56,024 bases of DNA from an uncultured Woeseiaceae bacterium (GCA_902512585.1 CABXJW010000005.1:1-56024); one strand, 5' to 3'. Shown: positions 10,598 through 24,881, counted from the stretch's first letter. Made by a program: numbers and translations. The notes: generated by a model not told the origin, from the letters alone.

Positions 10598-11620
10598 TTA
10601 CAAATACTCTTTCACCAATAATTCTGCGATCTGAATCGTATTTAATGCGGCACCCTTTCGAATATTATCTGCAACAATCCACATATTTATCCCGCAAGGA
10701 TGACTAATGTCTTCTCTGATCCTTCCTACATATACAGGATCAGTTCCAGAGCCATCAGATACCGCCGTCGGATATTGCCCCAGCTCAACTCCATCGATTA
10801 CCTCCACTCCAGGTGCGCCCATCATTAAGTCAACAACCCCCTGTTGACTTATTTTTTTCTTAGTTTCTAAATGTACAGCTTCGGAATGACCATAAAATAC
10901 CGGTATCCTCACTGCTGTTGGATTGACCATGATCAACTTATCATCTAGTATTTTTTGCGTTTCCCAAACCATTTTCATTTCTTCCTTGGTATAACGATTT
11001 TCCAAAAAAGTATCGATATGTGGAATTGCGTTAAATGCTATCTGTTTATTAGCTCCTTTCAATTTCACTGGTTTTCCATTCAAAAGTGCTGACGTTTGAT
11101 GAACAAGATCTTCGATCGCTTTCTTTCCAGCGCCTGACACAGCTTGATAAGTTGCTACATTAATCCTCTCAATACCCACTGCATCATGGATTGGCTTCAA
11201 TGCCACTAACATCTGCATAGTAGAACAATTAGGATTAGCTATAATTCCGGTGTTGACGTAATCTGCAATTTTTTCGGGATTAACCTCGGATACAACCAGA
11301 GGGATATCATCTCGAGTTCTAAAATGTGATGTATTATCAATAACCACGCAGCCAGCTGCGGCTGCTTTTATTGCGTATACTTCAGACACAGAGGCGCCTG
11401 CTGAAAAGAGGCTAATCTGTACTTTTGAAAAGTCAAAAGTAGCTAGATCTTGCACATCAATATCATTATTACCATATGAAACTTGCTTACCTAATGAGCG
11501 CTCACTGGCGAGAGGAAATATATTCTTAGCAGGAACATTCCGATCTGCTAATATCTCCAACATTACCTCACCAACCGCGCCAGTAGCTCCCACTACAGCA
11601 ATATTAGTTTGTCCGAACAT
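10598..11620 (-). CDS. asd: Aspartate-semialdehyde dehydrogenase
   Basis: VVGATGAVG, NPNCSTMQ active-site Cys, YQAVSGAGK. Confidence 0.96.
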   Translation of the reverse strand: MFGQTNIAVVGATGAVGEVMLEILADRNVPAKNIFPLASERSLGKQVSYGNNDIDVQDLATFDFSKVQISLFSAGASVSEVYAIKAAAAGCVVIDNTSHFRTRDDIPLVVSEVNPEKIADYVNTGIIANPNCSTMQMLVALKPIHDAVGIERINVATYQAVSGAGKKAIEDLVHQTSALLNGKPVKLKGANKQIAFNAIPHIDTFLENRYTKEEMKMVWETQKILDDKLIMVNPTAVRIPVFYGHSEAVHLETKKKISQQGVVDLMMGAPGVEVIDGVELGQYPTAVSDGSGTDPVYVGRIREDISHPCGINMWIVADNIRKGAALNTIQIAELLVKEYL

Positions 11621-11657
11621 CTTATAATCCTCGAGTAAATTCTATTTTGATTGAATA

Positions 11658-12755
11658 TTATATCTTAGAATTGATCAGTGGTGTCTCAGAATTAACATCA
11701 TTATTTTGACCTCGATTACGTAAATAATGATCCATTAGCACCAAAGCAACCATAGCCTCTGCAATAGGCGTAGCTCTCAATCCAACGCACGGATCATGTC
11801 TTCCTGTGGTAACTATATCCGAATCTTTACCGGTCTTATCAATTGTTTTTCCAGGCACAGAAATACTCGAGGTAGGTTTCAAAGCAATACTAGTAAGAAT
11901 ATCCTGACCTGAAGATATACCTCCCAGGGTTCCACCTGCATCATTCTTAGTAAATCCATCAGAGGTCATTGAATCCCGATGCTCACTTCCTTTCTGGGCA
12001 ATCGAGGCGAAGCCAGAACCCAGTTCAACTCCCTTTACAGCATTGATACTCATTAGGCCATGCGCCAAATCAGCCTCCAACTTATCAAATACTGGCTCAC
12101 CCAAACCTGGAGGAACATTTGCAGCAAGCACACTTATTTTAGCGCCAATCGAATCACCACTGCTCCTCAAATCATCCATCAAGGTTTCAATTTCACCCAC
12201 TTTATTTTCATCAGCACAAAAAAATGGATTTTTATTCACAAAACCCAGATCCTCACAACCCAATCGTAAGGTTCCAATTTGAGAAAGATATCCTTTTATT
12301 TCTATACCTAGTCTCTCATAAAGAAATTTGCGAGCGACTGCTCCGGCTGCTACACGCATAGCTGTCTCTCTTGCTGATGATCGACCTCCACCACGATAAT
12401 CACGCAATCCATATTTTTGTTGGTAAGTGTAATCAGCATGACCGGGGCGGAATTTATCCTTTATATCACCATAATCTTTCGATCGCTGGTCTTTGTTTTT
12501 GATTATTAAACCAATTGGTGTTCCTGTGGTAAGACCCTCAAAAACCCCAGACAGGATCTCTACTTGATCTGGTTCGTTTCGTTGAGTTGTATGTTTAGAT
12601 TGCCCTGGGCGCCTTTTATCAAGATGAATTTGAATATCACTTTCATCCAAAGGCATTCCTGGAGGGCAACCATCAATTATACAGCCTAAAGCAATACCAT
12701 GACTTTCACCGAAGGTAGTGACAGTAAATAATTTTCCAAAGCTATTACCAGACAT
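11658..12755 (-). CDS. aroC: Chorismate synthase
   Basis: [34 protein letters not shown] signatures. Confidence 0.98.
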   Translation of the reverse strand: MSGNSFGKLFTVTTFGESHGIALGCIIDGCPPGMPLDESDIQIHLDKRRPGQSKHTTQRNEPDQVEILSGVFEGLTTGTPIGLIIKNKDQRSKDYGDIKDKFRPGHADYTYQQKYGLRDYRGGGRSSARETAMRVAAGAVARKFLYERLGIEIKGYLSQIGTLRLGCEDLGFVNKNPFFCADENKVGEIETLMDDLRSSGDSIGAKISVLAANVPPGLGEPVFDKLEADLAHGLMSINAVKGVELGSGFASIAQKGSEHRDSMTSDGFTKNDAGGTLGGISSGQDILTSIALKPTSSISVPGKTIDKTGKDSDIVTTGRHDPCVGLRATPIAEAMVALVLMDHYLRNRGQNNDVNSETPLINSKI

Positions 12756-12775
12756 TTTACAATTCTCATTTTTTA

Positions 12776-13699
12776 TTATGAAGTTTCATTATGGTGATCA
12801 AGATCTTCTTTAGTCAACAAAAAAACACCATTTCCACCCATTTCAAACTCTATCCAGATAAATGGTAAGTTCGGATATTTTTCTTCTAAGGCCCATTGAC
12901 TATTCCCAACTTCAACAATTAAAACACCATCTTTAGAGAGATAATCACTGCTTTCTTTAATAATAACGTTAACTGCATCCAAGCCATCATCACCAGAGGC
13001 CAGTCCAATTAATGGTTCATGATGAAATTCTGAGGACATCATTGAAATTTCATCTTTATCTACATACGGAGGATTACTGATGATCAAATCGTATTGATAT
13101 TGCGCTTTATTGTTTGCTAATTTTTTAAAGAAATCAGATTCAATTAGCCTAACTCGCTCACTCAAATGGTGCCGCTGAATATTCATAGCTGCTACTTCAA
13201 GTGCCGCTTGAGAATAATCAATCGCATCCACTTTCATATTTGGAAAATGTGCCGCCATGGCAATCGCGATGCAACCACTACCCGTTCCTAAATCCAAAAC
13301 ATACTGCTTTGAATTAATATCAAGCCAGGGATTAAATTGATTATTTATCAATTCTGCAATTGGTGATCGAGGGATTAACACTCTCTGATCAACAAAAAAT
13401 TGTAATCCCGCAAACCATGCCTGATTAATTAAATAAGCAACTGGTAGTTTAGTCTTGATTCTTTGTTCTACCAGCTTATCAATTATGTCTACATTCAATT
13501 CATTAACATTCATCTGATAAGCTTCAGCAGCGTTGTCATGATCCAAATTCAGAGCCCCAAAAACTAAATATGCCGCTTCATCCACAGCATTATCTGTACC
13601 ATGAGCAAAGGCAATATCTGCCTCATGAAATTGCTCGGCAATTCTCTTAATTACAGATTCGATGGTATGCATTGCTTGACCTTTCATCATAAATCTCAA
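12776..13699 (-). CDS. prmB: Ribosomal protein uL3 glutamine methyltransferase; start may be the internal Met (MHTIESV) near 13672
   Basis: [15 protein letters not shown] and IISNPPYVD motifs; adjacent to aroC. Confidence 0.9.
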   Translation of the reverse strand: MRFMMKGQAMHTIESVIKRIAEQFHEADIAFAHGTDNAVDEAAYLVFGALNLDHDNAAEAYQMNVNELNVDIIDKLVEQRIKTKLPVAYLINQAWFAGLQFFVDQRVLIPRSPIAELINNQFNPWLDINSKQYVLDLGTGSGCIAIAMAAHFPNMKVDAIDYSQAALEVAAMNIQRHHLSERVRLIESDFFKKLANNKAQYQYDLIISNPPYVDKDEISMMSSEFHHEPLIGLASGDDGLDAVNVIIKESSDYLSKDGVLIVEVGNSQWALEEKYPNLPFIWIEFEMGGNGVFLLTKEDLDHHNETS

Positions 13700-13810
13700 G
13701 AAATCTTTTATTTAATTTCCTTAACAATTCTTATAATTTTAACCCCAATTTATCATGCATAAAAAAATTCGTCAGGTATAATTAACTTTCTTTTTTTTGA
13801 GTATTTTTTT

Positions 13811-14434
13811 ATGCTGAAATTGACTAAAAAAACTGTTTTATACCGAGTGACATTGCTCTTCCTACCCATATTATTTCTAGGTTGCTCCTCAGATAGATCA
13901 GTGAATCAAAATACTAAAAACACATTTTCAACCATACTAGATAACCCCATATCACTAAATGAATTCAACCTTACAGCAGATGATGGAACTGAATTTAATG
14001 TAGCTGCCTTAAAAAATAAATGGAGTTTATTATTTTTTGGCTATACCCATTGTCCTGATGTGTGCCCCTTGACACTTCATCAACTTGGTCAAGCAAGAAG
14101 AGTCTTGAGCAAATCTTCCGATGTATTGCCAAATATTATAATGATTAGCGTTGATCCAGACCGAGACACAACCGATATCCTTCATAAGTATGTAAGTTCA
14201 TTCAGCCAACCAATCATTGGAGCTACCGGACTAGCATCAGAGATAGACAAGTTAACTAGTCAATTAGGTATCTTCTATAAAACCAATAAGGAAGAAGGTG
14301 AGAACTATTCAGTAAGTCATTCAGCCGCTGTAGTTATGATCAACAAAAATGCTGAATTTCATGCTGTCTTCAGTGCGCCTCACAGTACCGAACACTTCAT
14401 TTCTGATTTACCTACAATCATGGCGAATAACTAA
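13811..14434 (+). CDS. SCO1/SenC family copper chaperone
   Basis: FFGYTHCPDVCPLTL CxxxC motif, MISVDPDRDT; N-terminal lipobox-like LFLGC. Confidence 0.92.
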   Translation: MLKLTKKTVLYRVTLLFLPILFLGCSSDRSVNQNTKNTFSTILDNPISLNEFNLTADDGTEFNVAALKNKWSLLFFGYTHCPDVCPLTLHQLGQARRVLSKSSDVLPNIIMISVDPDRDTTDILHKYVSSFSQPIIGATGLASEIDKLTSQLGIFYKTNKEEGENYSVSHSAAVVMINKNAEFHAVFSAPHSTEHFISDLPTIMANN

Positions 14435-14868
14435 TGCAAAAAATTATACTTTTTATTTTAACGACAATATCAATAGCTTGCAGTTCTTCGCAAAGCGATA
14501 ATGTTACTTTTGATGATCTGGTCATATATGCACCACGAGCAGGTAGTTCTGTTACAGCGGGTTTTACCAATATTTCAAACTCAACAGGAGAAACTATTAC
14601 TATCGATGCCATTACCAGCCCACAATTCAATATTGTCGAAATTCATGAGACCATAATTAATAATGGGGTTGCTAAAATGCTAAAGATTGAAAAATTAATT
14701 ATTGATAATGATGAATCTGTTGCACTCAAACCGGGTGGAAAACACCTTATGCTTATTGACGCGAAAAAAGTAATTATAGAGGGTGAAGAGATCAATTTAA
14801 TTGTTGAACTTTCAAATGATCAAACTATGAACCTCAAAACACCAGCAGTGTCACGTTTCAGTAACTAA
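14434..14868 (+). CDS. PCuAC family copper chaperone (DUF461)
   Basis: Spaced H/M/H/M pattern IHETIINNGVAKM...PGGKHLML; directly downstream of the SCO gene. Confidence 0.85.
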   Translation: MQKIILFILTTISIACSSSQSDNVTFDDLVIYAPRAGSSVTAGFTNISNSTGETITIDAITSPQFNIVEIHETIINNGVAKMLKIEKLIIDNDESVALKPGGKHLMLIDAKKVIIEGEEINLIVELSNDQTMNLKTPAVSRFSN

Positions 14869-14901
14869 ACAACATGAAGTTAACAAGCCACTAATTATAT
14901 T

Positions 14902-15768
14902 ATGCAGTCAATCAAGGCATGGTTTTTCGTTCTTTTGCAATTTATAGTTCCCAAGCTACTAATTACAAAAATTATTTACCGAATTACTAGAATTGAGCAA
15001 AATAGTTTCAAGAATTTACTAATCAGTAAATTTATAAATCTATTTCAAATTAATACTCAGGAAGTAAAAAAATCCATACCTGCTGATTTTGCCTCATTAA
15101 ATGAATTTTTTATTCGTGAGCTCAATTCAGATGCCAGAATAATTTCAACATCGCCTAAATCAATTGTCTCACCTGCTGATGGAAAAATAAGTGCGCTTGG
15201 AAATATAACAAAAAATCAGATACTCCAAGCAAAAAATTATTACTACACCTTAGAAGAATTAATAGGTGATCCCACTTCGGCCATTGAGGAATTTTATAAT
15301 GGTAATTTTTCTACTATATATCTAGCTCCTTATAATTATCATCGTGTACACATACCAATTGATGCTAAATTAATAAAAATGGATTATGTGCCAGGGAATC
15401 TATTTAGTGTTAACGAAGCTACTGCATCTCGAATACCCAAATTATTTATTCGCAACGAACGACTTATTTGTCACTTCAAGGCCGGCAATACCAAAATGAT
15501 AGTTATTTTCGTTGGTGCCTTAAATGTAGGTAGCATTAGTACACCATGGACGGGAGAAATAAACCCTCGTAACAATGGAAAAATAGTTAAATTACACTTA
15601 AACCAAACTGTTCCATCCACATTAAAAAAGGGTGATCTATTGGGTTGGTTTAATATGGGATCCACTGTAATTACACTTTTTTCAAAAGATTCATGCCAAT
15701 GGGATCAAAGATTAAAGCTTGGGCGTGATATTAAAATGGGCGATATCATCGGTTCTTTGAGCATATAA
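14902..15768 (+). CDS. psd: Phosphatidylserine decarboxylase proenzyme
   Basis: SPADGKI, YHRVHIP, and the self-cleavage GST in FNMGSTVITLF. Confidence 0.95.
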   Translation: MQSIKAWFFVLLQFIVPKLLITKIIYRITRIEQNSFKNLLISKFINLFQINTQEVKKSIPADFASLNEFFIRELNSDARIISTSPKSIVSPADGKISALGNITKNQILQAKNYYYTLEELIGDPTSAIEEFYNGNFSTIYLAPYNYHRVHIPIDAKLIKMDYVPGNLFSVNEATASRIPKLFIRNERLICHFKAGNTKMIVIFVGALNVGSISTPWTGEINPRNNGKIVKLHLNQTVPSTLKKGDLLGWFNMGSTVITLFSKDSCQWDQRLKLGRDIKMGDIIGSLSI

Positions 15769-15772
15769 TCAC

Positions 15773-16762
15773 ATGAATCAGAATGATGACAATGACATAA
15801 ACTGGCAACCAACTTCAGATTACAAGGCAGCAAAAAAAAGACAAGCAAAATTAAATGCCATTAGAAGCTATTTTTCTGATAATGAAGTTGTTGAGGTAGA
15901 TACACCTATTCTATCAACCTGTGCGGTTTCAGATATCAATATAGAAAGTATTCAAACCACAACATCTTTGTCCCCAGAACAACCCTATTACCTTCATACT
16001 TCACCAGAATTCTTTATGAAACGAATGTTAGCCAGTGGTTACAAAGATATTTTTCAAATATGTAAAGTTTTTCGTGATGATGAGGTGGGTAAGTTGCACT
16101 CGCCCGAATTCACGATGATTGAATGGTATCGATTAGATTTTAATTTATTAAAAATTATCAATGATACAGTTGCTGTTATCAGTGTCGTTCTCGATAAACA
16201 CAGCAATCAATTACAACAATCAGTTGAAATTATTACCTATCAGGATAGTTTTCTCGCCCAATTAAATATAGACCCTTTATCTATCTCAATTGAAGAAATT
16301 ATTTCACAAATGGATATAGATGACTCACTTCAGCAGCAACTAGGGAATAATAGAAATCAATACTTAGATTATTTGTACGCCACTAGGATTACAAAAAAAT
16401 TTGATCCAAATAAAATTACGATCGTAACCCATTATCCCGCCTCACAGGCAGCTTTAGCTAGAATCTGCCCAAATGATAAAACAGTTGCGGAGCGCTTTGA
16501 GATTTTTATTGGTAATGTGGAAATTGCAAATGGCTATGTTGAACTTACTGATTTCAGAGAAGCAAGAAATCGGTTTAATTCTGATCAATCAAAACGACAT
16601 GCACAGAATAAAACAATACGACCGCTGGATCAGAAATTCTTAGCAGCGATGGAATCTGGTTTACCAAATTGTGCAGGAGTTGCTCTTGGGTTTGATCGAT
16701 TATTGATGATCAGTGAGTACGGTGATTCCATCCAATCGGTTCAGCAATTTACCATCGAGTAA
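15773..16762 (+). CDS. epmA: EF-P--(R)-beta-lysine ligase
   Basis: Class II LysRS-like without anticodon-binding domain: HTSPEFFMKRML, FRDDEVGKLHSPEFTMIEWYR, GVALGFDRLLM. Confidence 0.94.
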   Translation: MNQNDDNDINWQPTSDYKAAKKRQAKLNAIRSYFSDNEVVEVDTPILSTCAVSDINIESIQTTTSLSPEQPYYLHTSPEFFMKRMLASGYKDIFQICKVFRDDEVGKLHSPEFTMIEWYRLDFNLLKIINDTVAVISVVLDKHSNQLQQSVEIITYQDSFLAQLNIDPLSISIEEIISQMDIDDSLQQQLGNNRNQYLDYLYATRITKKFDPNKITIVTHYPASQAALARICPNDKTVAERFEIFIGNVEIANGYVELTDFREARNRFNSDQSKRHAQNKTIRPLDQKFLAAMESGLPNCAGVALGFDRLLMISEYGDSIQSVQQFTIE

Positions 16763-16781
16763 GTAATCAACAGATAATCAA

Positions 16782-17348
16782 TCACTTTACCCTAGAAACA
16801 TATTCTTTTGAACGAGTATCAATTCGAACAATCTCACCTTGCTCAATAAATAACGGTACACGTATAACCGCACCAGTAGACAAAGTAGCTGGTTTTATAC
16901 CACCACTAGCGGTGTCACCTCGAACTCCAGGATCAGTCTCCAAAATCTCAAGTTCAACAAAATTCGGTGGATTTACTATTAGTGGTTCATTATTCCATAG
17001 AGTTACCTGACAAATGTCTTGATCTTTTAGCCACAATTTTGCCTCTGCAACTGCTGCCTCACCTGCTGCGTATTGCTCGAAGGTATCTTGCACCATAAAG
17101 TGCCAAAATTCTCCATCTGTATAAAGATATTGCATATCAGTATCCATCACATCTGCAGCTTCCACATTCTCACCAGACTTGAATGTCTTATCTATAGTTT
17201 TACCTGTTTTTAGATTTTTTACTCTAACTCGATTAAATGCCTGTCCCTTTCCAGGTTTTACAAATTCATTTTCCATGATGATATATGGATCACGATCTAA
17301 GATAATTCTCAAACCTGATTTAAAAGAATTGGTATTGTAAGTTGCCAT
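16782..17348 (-). CDS. efp: Elongation factor P
   Basis: 188 aa; [24 protein letters not shown] with conserved modifiable Lys. Confidence 0.97.
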   Translation of the reverse strand: MATYNTNSFKSGLRIILDRDPYIIMENEFVKPGKGQAFNRVRVKNLKTGKTIDKTFKSGENVEAADVMDTDMQYLYTDGEFWHFMVQDTFEQYAAGEAAVAEAKLWLKDQDICQVTLWNNEPLIVNPPNFVELEILETDPGVRGDTASGGIKPATLSTGAVIRVPLFIEQGEIVRIDTRSKEYVSRVK

Positions 17349-17370
17349 AATAATCCTCGATTAGTTATCT

Positions 17371-19644
17371 TTAACTATCATCATTTTTGGTAGCTTTATC
17401 CACTGCTAGCCCAGTTGCTCTCTTGAACTTCTTGGAGTAATTTTTTCCTCGATGGGCTCTATCGCCGATAAAATTCTGTAAATCCTTCCATTTGAGAGTC
17501 ATAAAATTAAGCTCATCTCGATAAATCTGGAGAGCATCGCCTTCATTAATAATAACCACCCCAGCTAATTTCTCTTCTCCTAATTTAAATTTATTAGTTG
17601 GTATATTGAGTAATTTATTACCCTTACCTTTAGCTAATTCTGGTAATTCTTCTGCACTAAACACTAATAATTTACCGATTGAACTGACAGCAGCAATCAG
17701 TGCACCATTTTTAATTTTCATAGGATAAGGTACGTTTGGTCTGCTGCCCTGAGGTACCTTTAAGATGGCCTTACCTGCTTTATAGGTAGAAGCCAAATCT
17801 ATTAATTTAACAATGAAACCATAACCAGCATCACTAGATAATAACCATTGATCATCGGGATTGCCAAGCATAACACCACAAAACTCTGCGCCATCGGGTG
17901 GTTTAAAACGCCCAGAAAGAGGTTCGCCTTGACCACGAGCCGATGGTAAAAGATTTGCTAACATACTATAGACCCTACCCGTACTATCCAAGAACATTGC
18001 CAATTGATTACTTCTACCATATGCCACCGAAAGATAGCCATCTCCAGATTTATAATTCATGGCATGAGGATCTATATCGTGGCCTTTTGCGGCGCGAGCC
18101 CAGCCTCGTTGTGAGAGTATTACAGTTACCGGTTCACTTGAAATTAATTGCGTCTCATCAATAGCTTGCGCCGCTTCTCTTTCAATAATCTTAGTTTTTC
18201 TCTTATCACCATATGCTTCGGCATCTGACTTAATTTCATTTTTAATTAAATCTTTTAACTTGCTGTTATCATTCAATATTTCTTCTATATTATACTTCTC
18301 AGAATTCAATCCATCTTGTTCATTTTTGATTTTAATTTCTTCTAATTTAGCTAAATATTTCAGACGTAAATTTAAAATGGAATCAGCCTGAATTTCGGAT
18401 AACGAAAATCGCTGCATTAATTCAATCTTGGGTTCATCTTCTGTACGAATAATATGGATGACTTCATCAATATTTAAATAAGCGATAAATAAACCATCAA
18501 GAATATGTAATCTATCAGTGACAATTTTTAACCGATGTTTGAGTCTAGAAACTACCGTTCTTTCTCTAAAAATTAACCATTCTGATAGGACCTCCAGCAA
18601 ACCAAATGATTTTGGCCTTCCCTCTAAATCAATAATATTCATATTGATTCGTACGGTCCTTTCTAGAGAAGTAGTTGAGAACAAATGAGACATTAACTCC
18701 TCAGTATCAACGCGTTTGGATTTAGGTGTTACTACCAATCTAATTGGGTGCTCATGATCTGATTCATCACGTAAATCCTCAACTAAAGGTAGCTTCTTAT
18801 TCCTCATCTGGGTGGCAATTTGCTCTAGAACTTTATTTCCCGAAATCTGATAAGGCAGTGAATTAATAATTATATCATTGCCCTCCTTCTCATATGTGGC
18901 TCTTAATCTTAATGTCCCATTACCTGTTTTATAAATGTCTCTAATATCACTCCTAGAGGAGACCAGTTCACCCCCAGTAGGAAAATCAGGTCCTTTTACA
19001 TACTTCATTATTTTACCAAGTGTAGTCTCTGGCTCTTCAATAAGGTAAATCAGGGCATCTGCTACCTCTCCAAGATTGTGAGGTGGAACATCTGTTGATA
19101 AGCCAACAGCAATGCCTGTGGTCCCATTGAGTAATATATTAGGTAATCTTGCTGGCATGACTACCGGTTCATCAATAGTTCCATCAAAGTTAGGAATCCA
19201 ATCTACTGTTCCATCACCCAACTCTTGCAATAATACTTTCGCGTATGGTTTTAACTTGGACTCTGTATATCGCATAGCAGCGAAAGATTTTGGGTCATCT
19301 GTTGAACCCCAGTTTCCTTGGCCATCAATGATGGCATATCGATACGAGAACTCTTGAGCCATCAACACCATAGCTTCATAACAAGCAGAATCACCATGCG
19401 GATGAAATTTACCAATAACATCACCCACAGTGCGAGCAGATTTCTTTGGTTTCTGCCCTGCAGAGAGACCTAATTCACTCATTGCATAAATTATTCGTCT
19501 TTGAACTGGCTTTAATCCATCACCAATTTGCGGCAATGCACGATCCAACAAAACATACATTGAATAATCCAAATACGCTCTCTCGCTGTATTCTTTGAGT
19601 GAGAGTTTTTCTACACCTTCTAAATTTAGTTCTTGATTTTTCAT
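17371..19644 (-). CDS. parC: DNA topoisomerase IV subunit A
   Basis: [54 protein letters not shown]. Confidence 0.97.
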   Translation of the reverse strand: MKNQELNLEGVEKLSLKEYSERAYLDYSMYVLLDRALPQIGDGLKPVQRRIIYAMSELGLSAGQKPKKSARTVGDVIGKFHPHGDSACYEAMVLMAQEFSYRYAIIDGQGNWGSTDDPKSFAAMRYTESKLKPYAKVLLQELGDGTVDWIPNFDGTIDEPVVMPARLPNILLNGTTGIAVGLSTDVPPHNLGEVADALIYLIEEPETTLGKIMKYVKGPDFPTGGELVSSRSDIRDIYKTGNGTLRLRATYEKEGNDIIINSLPYQISGNKVLEQIATQMRNKKLPLVEDLRDESDHEHPIRLVVTPKSKRVDTEELMSHLFSTTSLERTVRINMNIIDLEGRPKSFGLLEVLSEWLIFRERTVVSRLKHRLKIVTDRLHILDGLFIAYLNIDEVIHIIRTEDEPKIELMQRFSLSEIQADSILNLRLKYLAKLEEIKIKNEQDGLNSEKYNIEEILNDNSKLKDLIKNEIKSDAEAYGDKRKTKIIEREAAQAIDETQLISSEPVTVILSQRGWARAAKGHDIDPHAMNYKSGDGYLSVAYGRSNQLAMFLDSTGRVYSMLANLLPSARGQGEPLSGRFKPPDGAEFCGVMLGNPDDQWLLSSDAGYGFIVKLIDLASTYKAGKAILKVPQGSRPNVPYPMKIKNGALIAAVSSIGKLLVFSAEELPELAKGKGNKLLNIPTNKFKLGEEKLAGVVIINEGDALQIYRDELNFMTLKWKDLQNFIGDRAHRGKNYSKKFKRATGLAVDKATKNDDS

Positions 19645-19646
19645 AT

Positions 19647-21533
19647 CTATATTTGCGCTAAATCACCTTTGTCTTCCAACCATTCTCTTCTATCAGAAGC
19701 TCTTTTCTTTGCGAGTAACATATCCATCATTTGTTCACTTTCATCGCCAGGTAGGACACTTAATTGTACCAACCTCCGAGTATCACGATTCATTGTTGTT
19801 TCACGTAATTGTTGGGGATTCATCTCTCCCAATCCTTTAAATCGAGTTACAGTAACCTTCCCTTTTAATTTTTCTTTCTCAATCCGCTCTAGTGTGGCAA
19901 GTCGTTCCTCATCATCCAAGGCATAAAAAACACGCTTTCCGACATCAATTCTAAATAAAGGTGGCATTGCTACATAAACATGCCCACGCATCACCAATTC
20001 CTTGAAATGCCTGAGGAATAGAGCGCAAAGCAAGGTGGCAATGTGTAGGCCATCAGAGTCAGCATCGGCCAGTATGCATATTTTATGGTAGCGCAAATCA
20101 TCTAAATTAGATCGAATGGGATCGACTCCAATTGCAACACTAATATCATGCACTTCTTGAGAGCCTAGAATCTCAGTTGTATCCACTTCCCATGTATTTA
20201 ATATTTTACCTCGAAGCGGCATTATCGCCTGGGAAATCCTGTCTCGTGCTTGTTTTGCAGAACCTCCCGCAGAGTCCCCCTCAACCAAAAATATCTCACA
20301 TAATTCTGGTTCTTGCGAAGTACAATCTGCTAGTTTGCCTGGTAATGCAGGGCCAGAAACAATTTTTTTGCGAACAACTTTTTTTGCACTTTTGATTCTT
20401 TTTTGTGCCCGCTCGATTGCTAGTTGTGCTATCAAGTCTCCAGATTCTGGATGTTGGTTCAACCATAATGAGAAACTGTCTTTTATAATACTTGTAACAT
20501 AAGCAGCCGATTCACGTGAAGATAATCGCTCTTTAGTTTGGCCTGAGAATTGTGGGTTTTCGAGTTTAACACTCAACACAAAAGCAACATCATCCCAAAC
20601 ATCTTCTGGCGCGAGCGTTAAACCACGGGGTAATAAATTTCTGAAATCACAAAATTCACGGATCGCATTTGCCAAACCAGTTCTCAAACCGTTTACATGC
20701 GTTCCACCTTGCGGTGTTGGAACAAGATTAACATAGCTTTCAGAGACGTTATTACCTTCACCTGTCATCCAAACGAGCGCCCAATCGACCGCCTCGTGCT
20801 CACCCGTCACACTGCCACTAAATGGTGATTCAGGTAAATGTGTTGTTTCTCCTATTGCTTCGGTCAGATACTCCTCTAGACCTTCAGCATAAAGCCATTC
20901 AAAACTCTCCTGTGTTTTTTCGAGTTTCAATTTTACTGTAAGGCCTGGGCACAATACCGCCTTAGCTTTTAGGGCATGCTGTAATTTAGAGACTGAAATA
21001 ACTGCCGAATCAAAATATTGAGGATCCGGCCAAAATCTCAGCGTAGTACCAGTATTGGCTTGCCCAACTTTCCCAACAACTTCTAAATCACCCTGTTTTT
21101 TACCTCCTGCAAAACTCAAACTATGCTCTTGACCTTCACGCCGAATCCATACTTCAAGATTCTTTGAAAGTGCGTTTACAACTGATACACCCACACCATG
21201 AAGACCACCTGAATATTGATAATTATCTTTATTAAATTTTCCACCCGCATGCAACCGCGTTAATATTAATTCCACACCAGGTATCTTTTCCTTGGGATGT
21301 AAATCCACTGGCATCCCGCGACCATCATCTACCACTTCAATTGACCCATCGAGATGAACCGTTACTTCAATTTTTTTACAATGTCCAGCCAGAGCTTCAT
21401 CAACACTATTATCGATTACCTCATGCGCTAAATGATTTGGTCGTGAAGTATCAGTGTACATACCCGGTCTTCTTCTAACAGGCTCTAGACCACTCAGTAC
21501 CTCAATATCAGCAGCTTTATAATTTTTACTCAT
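19647..21533 (-). CDS. parE: DNA topoisomerase IV subunit B
   Basis: [48 protein letters not shown]. Confidence 0.97.
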   Translation of the reverse strand: MSKNYKAADIEVLSGLEPVRRRPGMYTDTSRPNHLAHEVIDNSVDEALAGHCKKIEVTVHLDGSIEVVDDGRGMPVDLHPKEKIPGVELILTRLHAGGKFNKDNYQYSGGLHGVGVSVVNALSKNLEVWIRREGQEHSLSFAGGKKQGDLEVVGKVGQANTGTTLRFWPDPQYFDSAVISVSKLQHALKAKAVLCPGLTVKLKLEKTQESFEWLYAEGLEEYLTEAIGETTHLPESPFSGSVTGEHEAVDWALVWMTGEGNNVSESYVNLVPTPQGGTHVNGLRTGLANAIREFCDFRNLLPRGLTLAPEDVWDDVAFVLSVKLENPQFSGQTKERLSSRESAAYVTSIIKDSFSLWLNQHPESGDLIAQLAIERAQKRIKSAKKVVRKKIVSGPALPGKLADCTSQEPELCEIFLVEGDSAGGSAKQARDRISQAIMPLRGKILNTWEVDTTEILGSQEVHDISVAIGVDPIRSNLDDLRYHKICILADADSDGLHIATLLCALFLRHFKELVMRGHVYVAMPPLFRIDVGKRVFYALDDEERLATLERIEKEKLKGKVTVTRFKGLGEMNPQQLRETTMNRDTRRLVQLSVLPGDESEQMMDMLLAKKRASDRREWLEDKGDLAQI

Positions 21534-21709
21534 GTGCTCTTCATTTAATATTTGTCTGTGCTAATTCTAACAGGAAGACCTCCGAGGTGCTCAGTGAAAA
21601 TTAATAAATTTATTATGAATGAGAAACTCTAATAATAAAAAAATTACCTCAGCAAAATATAATATTTTCAAGTTATTATTTTACTTTTTGTAAACCTATC
21701 GCTTGCAAA

Positions 21710-21741
21710 AAAAAATCTCTCCAAGAATAGAGAGATTTTTT
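21710..21741 (-). terminator. Rho-independent-type terminator downstream of katG (T-rich on both strands)
   Basis: Arms AAAAAATCTCT (21710-21720) and AGAGATTTTTT (21731-21741) are reverse complements, about 10-nt loop, followed by T tract. Confidence 0.75.
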
Positions 21742-21782
21742 ATTTTCAATAAAAGCTAGATTAATAGCTGTTAATTAGTTTG

Positions 21783-23930
<2,148 letters not shown>

Positions 23931-24162
23931 TCAGTTTAGTAAATATATTTGATAATTGATTGTTACATCTGCTTATTCTGAGATAATACTTTAAGTGATT
24001 TTTATGTTTAGAATAAGTCTAAAATACAAAAATTATGATAGGTACAATAAACATTTATGTCAACCAAAATAACTGTCTTGATCTGTAACACAATGCAACA
24101 TAAACTTAACTTATAAATAGTAATTTCAAACAATCAAATCATCGGATATATCATCAAATATA

Positions 24163-24396
24163 ATGACTGAAAAAAATATCAATTTAGAGCAATCATTAAA
24201 AGATCTTGAGTCACTCGTTGCTGAGCTTGAAACAGGTGAGCTTCCTCTTGAAGAAGCGATGAAGAAATTTGAAAACGGCATTAAACTTACACGAGCATGC
24301 CAAACTGCCCTCAAAGAAGCTGAACAAAAAGTTGAAATACTGCTTAATGACAGTAAGACAGAAGTCTTTGCTCCATTGGATAACGACAGCGATTAA
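24163..24396 (+). CDS. xseB: Exodeoxyribonuclease VII small subunit
   Basis: LEQSLKDLESLVAELETGELPLEEAMKKFENGIKL signature. Confidence 0.93.
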   Translation: MTEKNINLEQSLKDLESLVAELETGELPLEEAMKKFENGIKLTRACQTALKEAEQKVEILLNDSKTEVFAPLDNDSD

Positions 24397-24872
24397 ACTA
24401 AGGATATTTGCCCAAGTACCAATAAACATATAATTGTGGCAACCCCTGCTACAATATCATCTAGCATTATACCTAGCCCACCAGAGATATTTTTATCTAT
24501 GTAACTTATTGGCCACGGTTTAAAAATATCAAAGCATCGAAATAAAATAAAAGCCAATAGCCAGTTTTGCCAACTCATAGGTTGGAATAATAAAATTGTG
24601 AACATAGTGGCCATTTCATCCCATACAATTCCGGGGTGATCATGCACATTCAAATCTTTAGCACATTTGCCGCAAATCCAAATTCCTGCAGTCAGAAAGA
24701 TGATGGCCATTAATGATTGAATCAAAAAACCAGCATCTAGTGTCAGCCACCATACCAGTATTCCGAATAAGGTTCCCGCTGTACCGGGAGCTAATCCAAT
24801 GAGCCCTATTCCTCCGCAAAAAGCAAAAAAGTGGATCGGGTTACTCATTGTGGGTTTTTCAATATTATTCAT
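24393..24872 (-). CDS. pgpA: Phosphatidylglycerophosphatase A
   Basis: GGIGLIGLAPGTAGTL, HDHPGIVWDE, FRCFDIFKPWPI, GLGIMLDDIVAG. Confidence 0.94.
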   Translation of the reverse strand: MNNIEKPTMSNPIHFFAFCGGIGLIGLAPGTAGTLFGILVWWLTLDAGFLIQSLMAIIFLTAGIWICGKCAKDLNVHDHPGIVWDEMATMFTILLFQPMSWQNWLLAFILFRCFDIFKPWPISYIDKNISGGLGIMLDDIVAGVATIICLLVLGQISLV

Positions 24873-24881
24873 TGTTATTAC

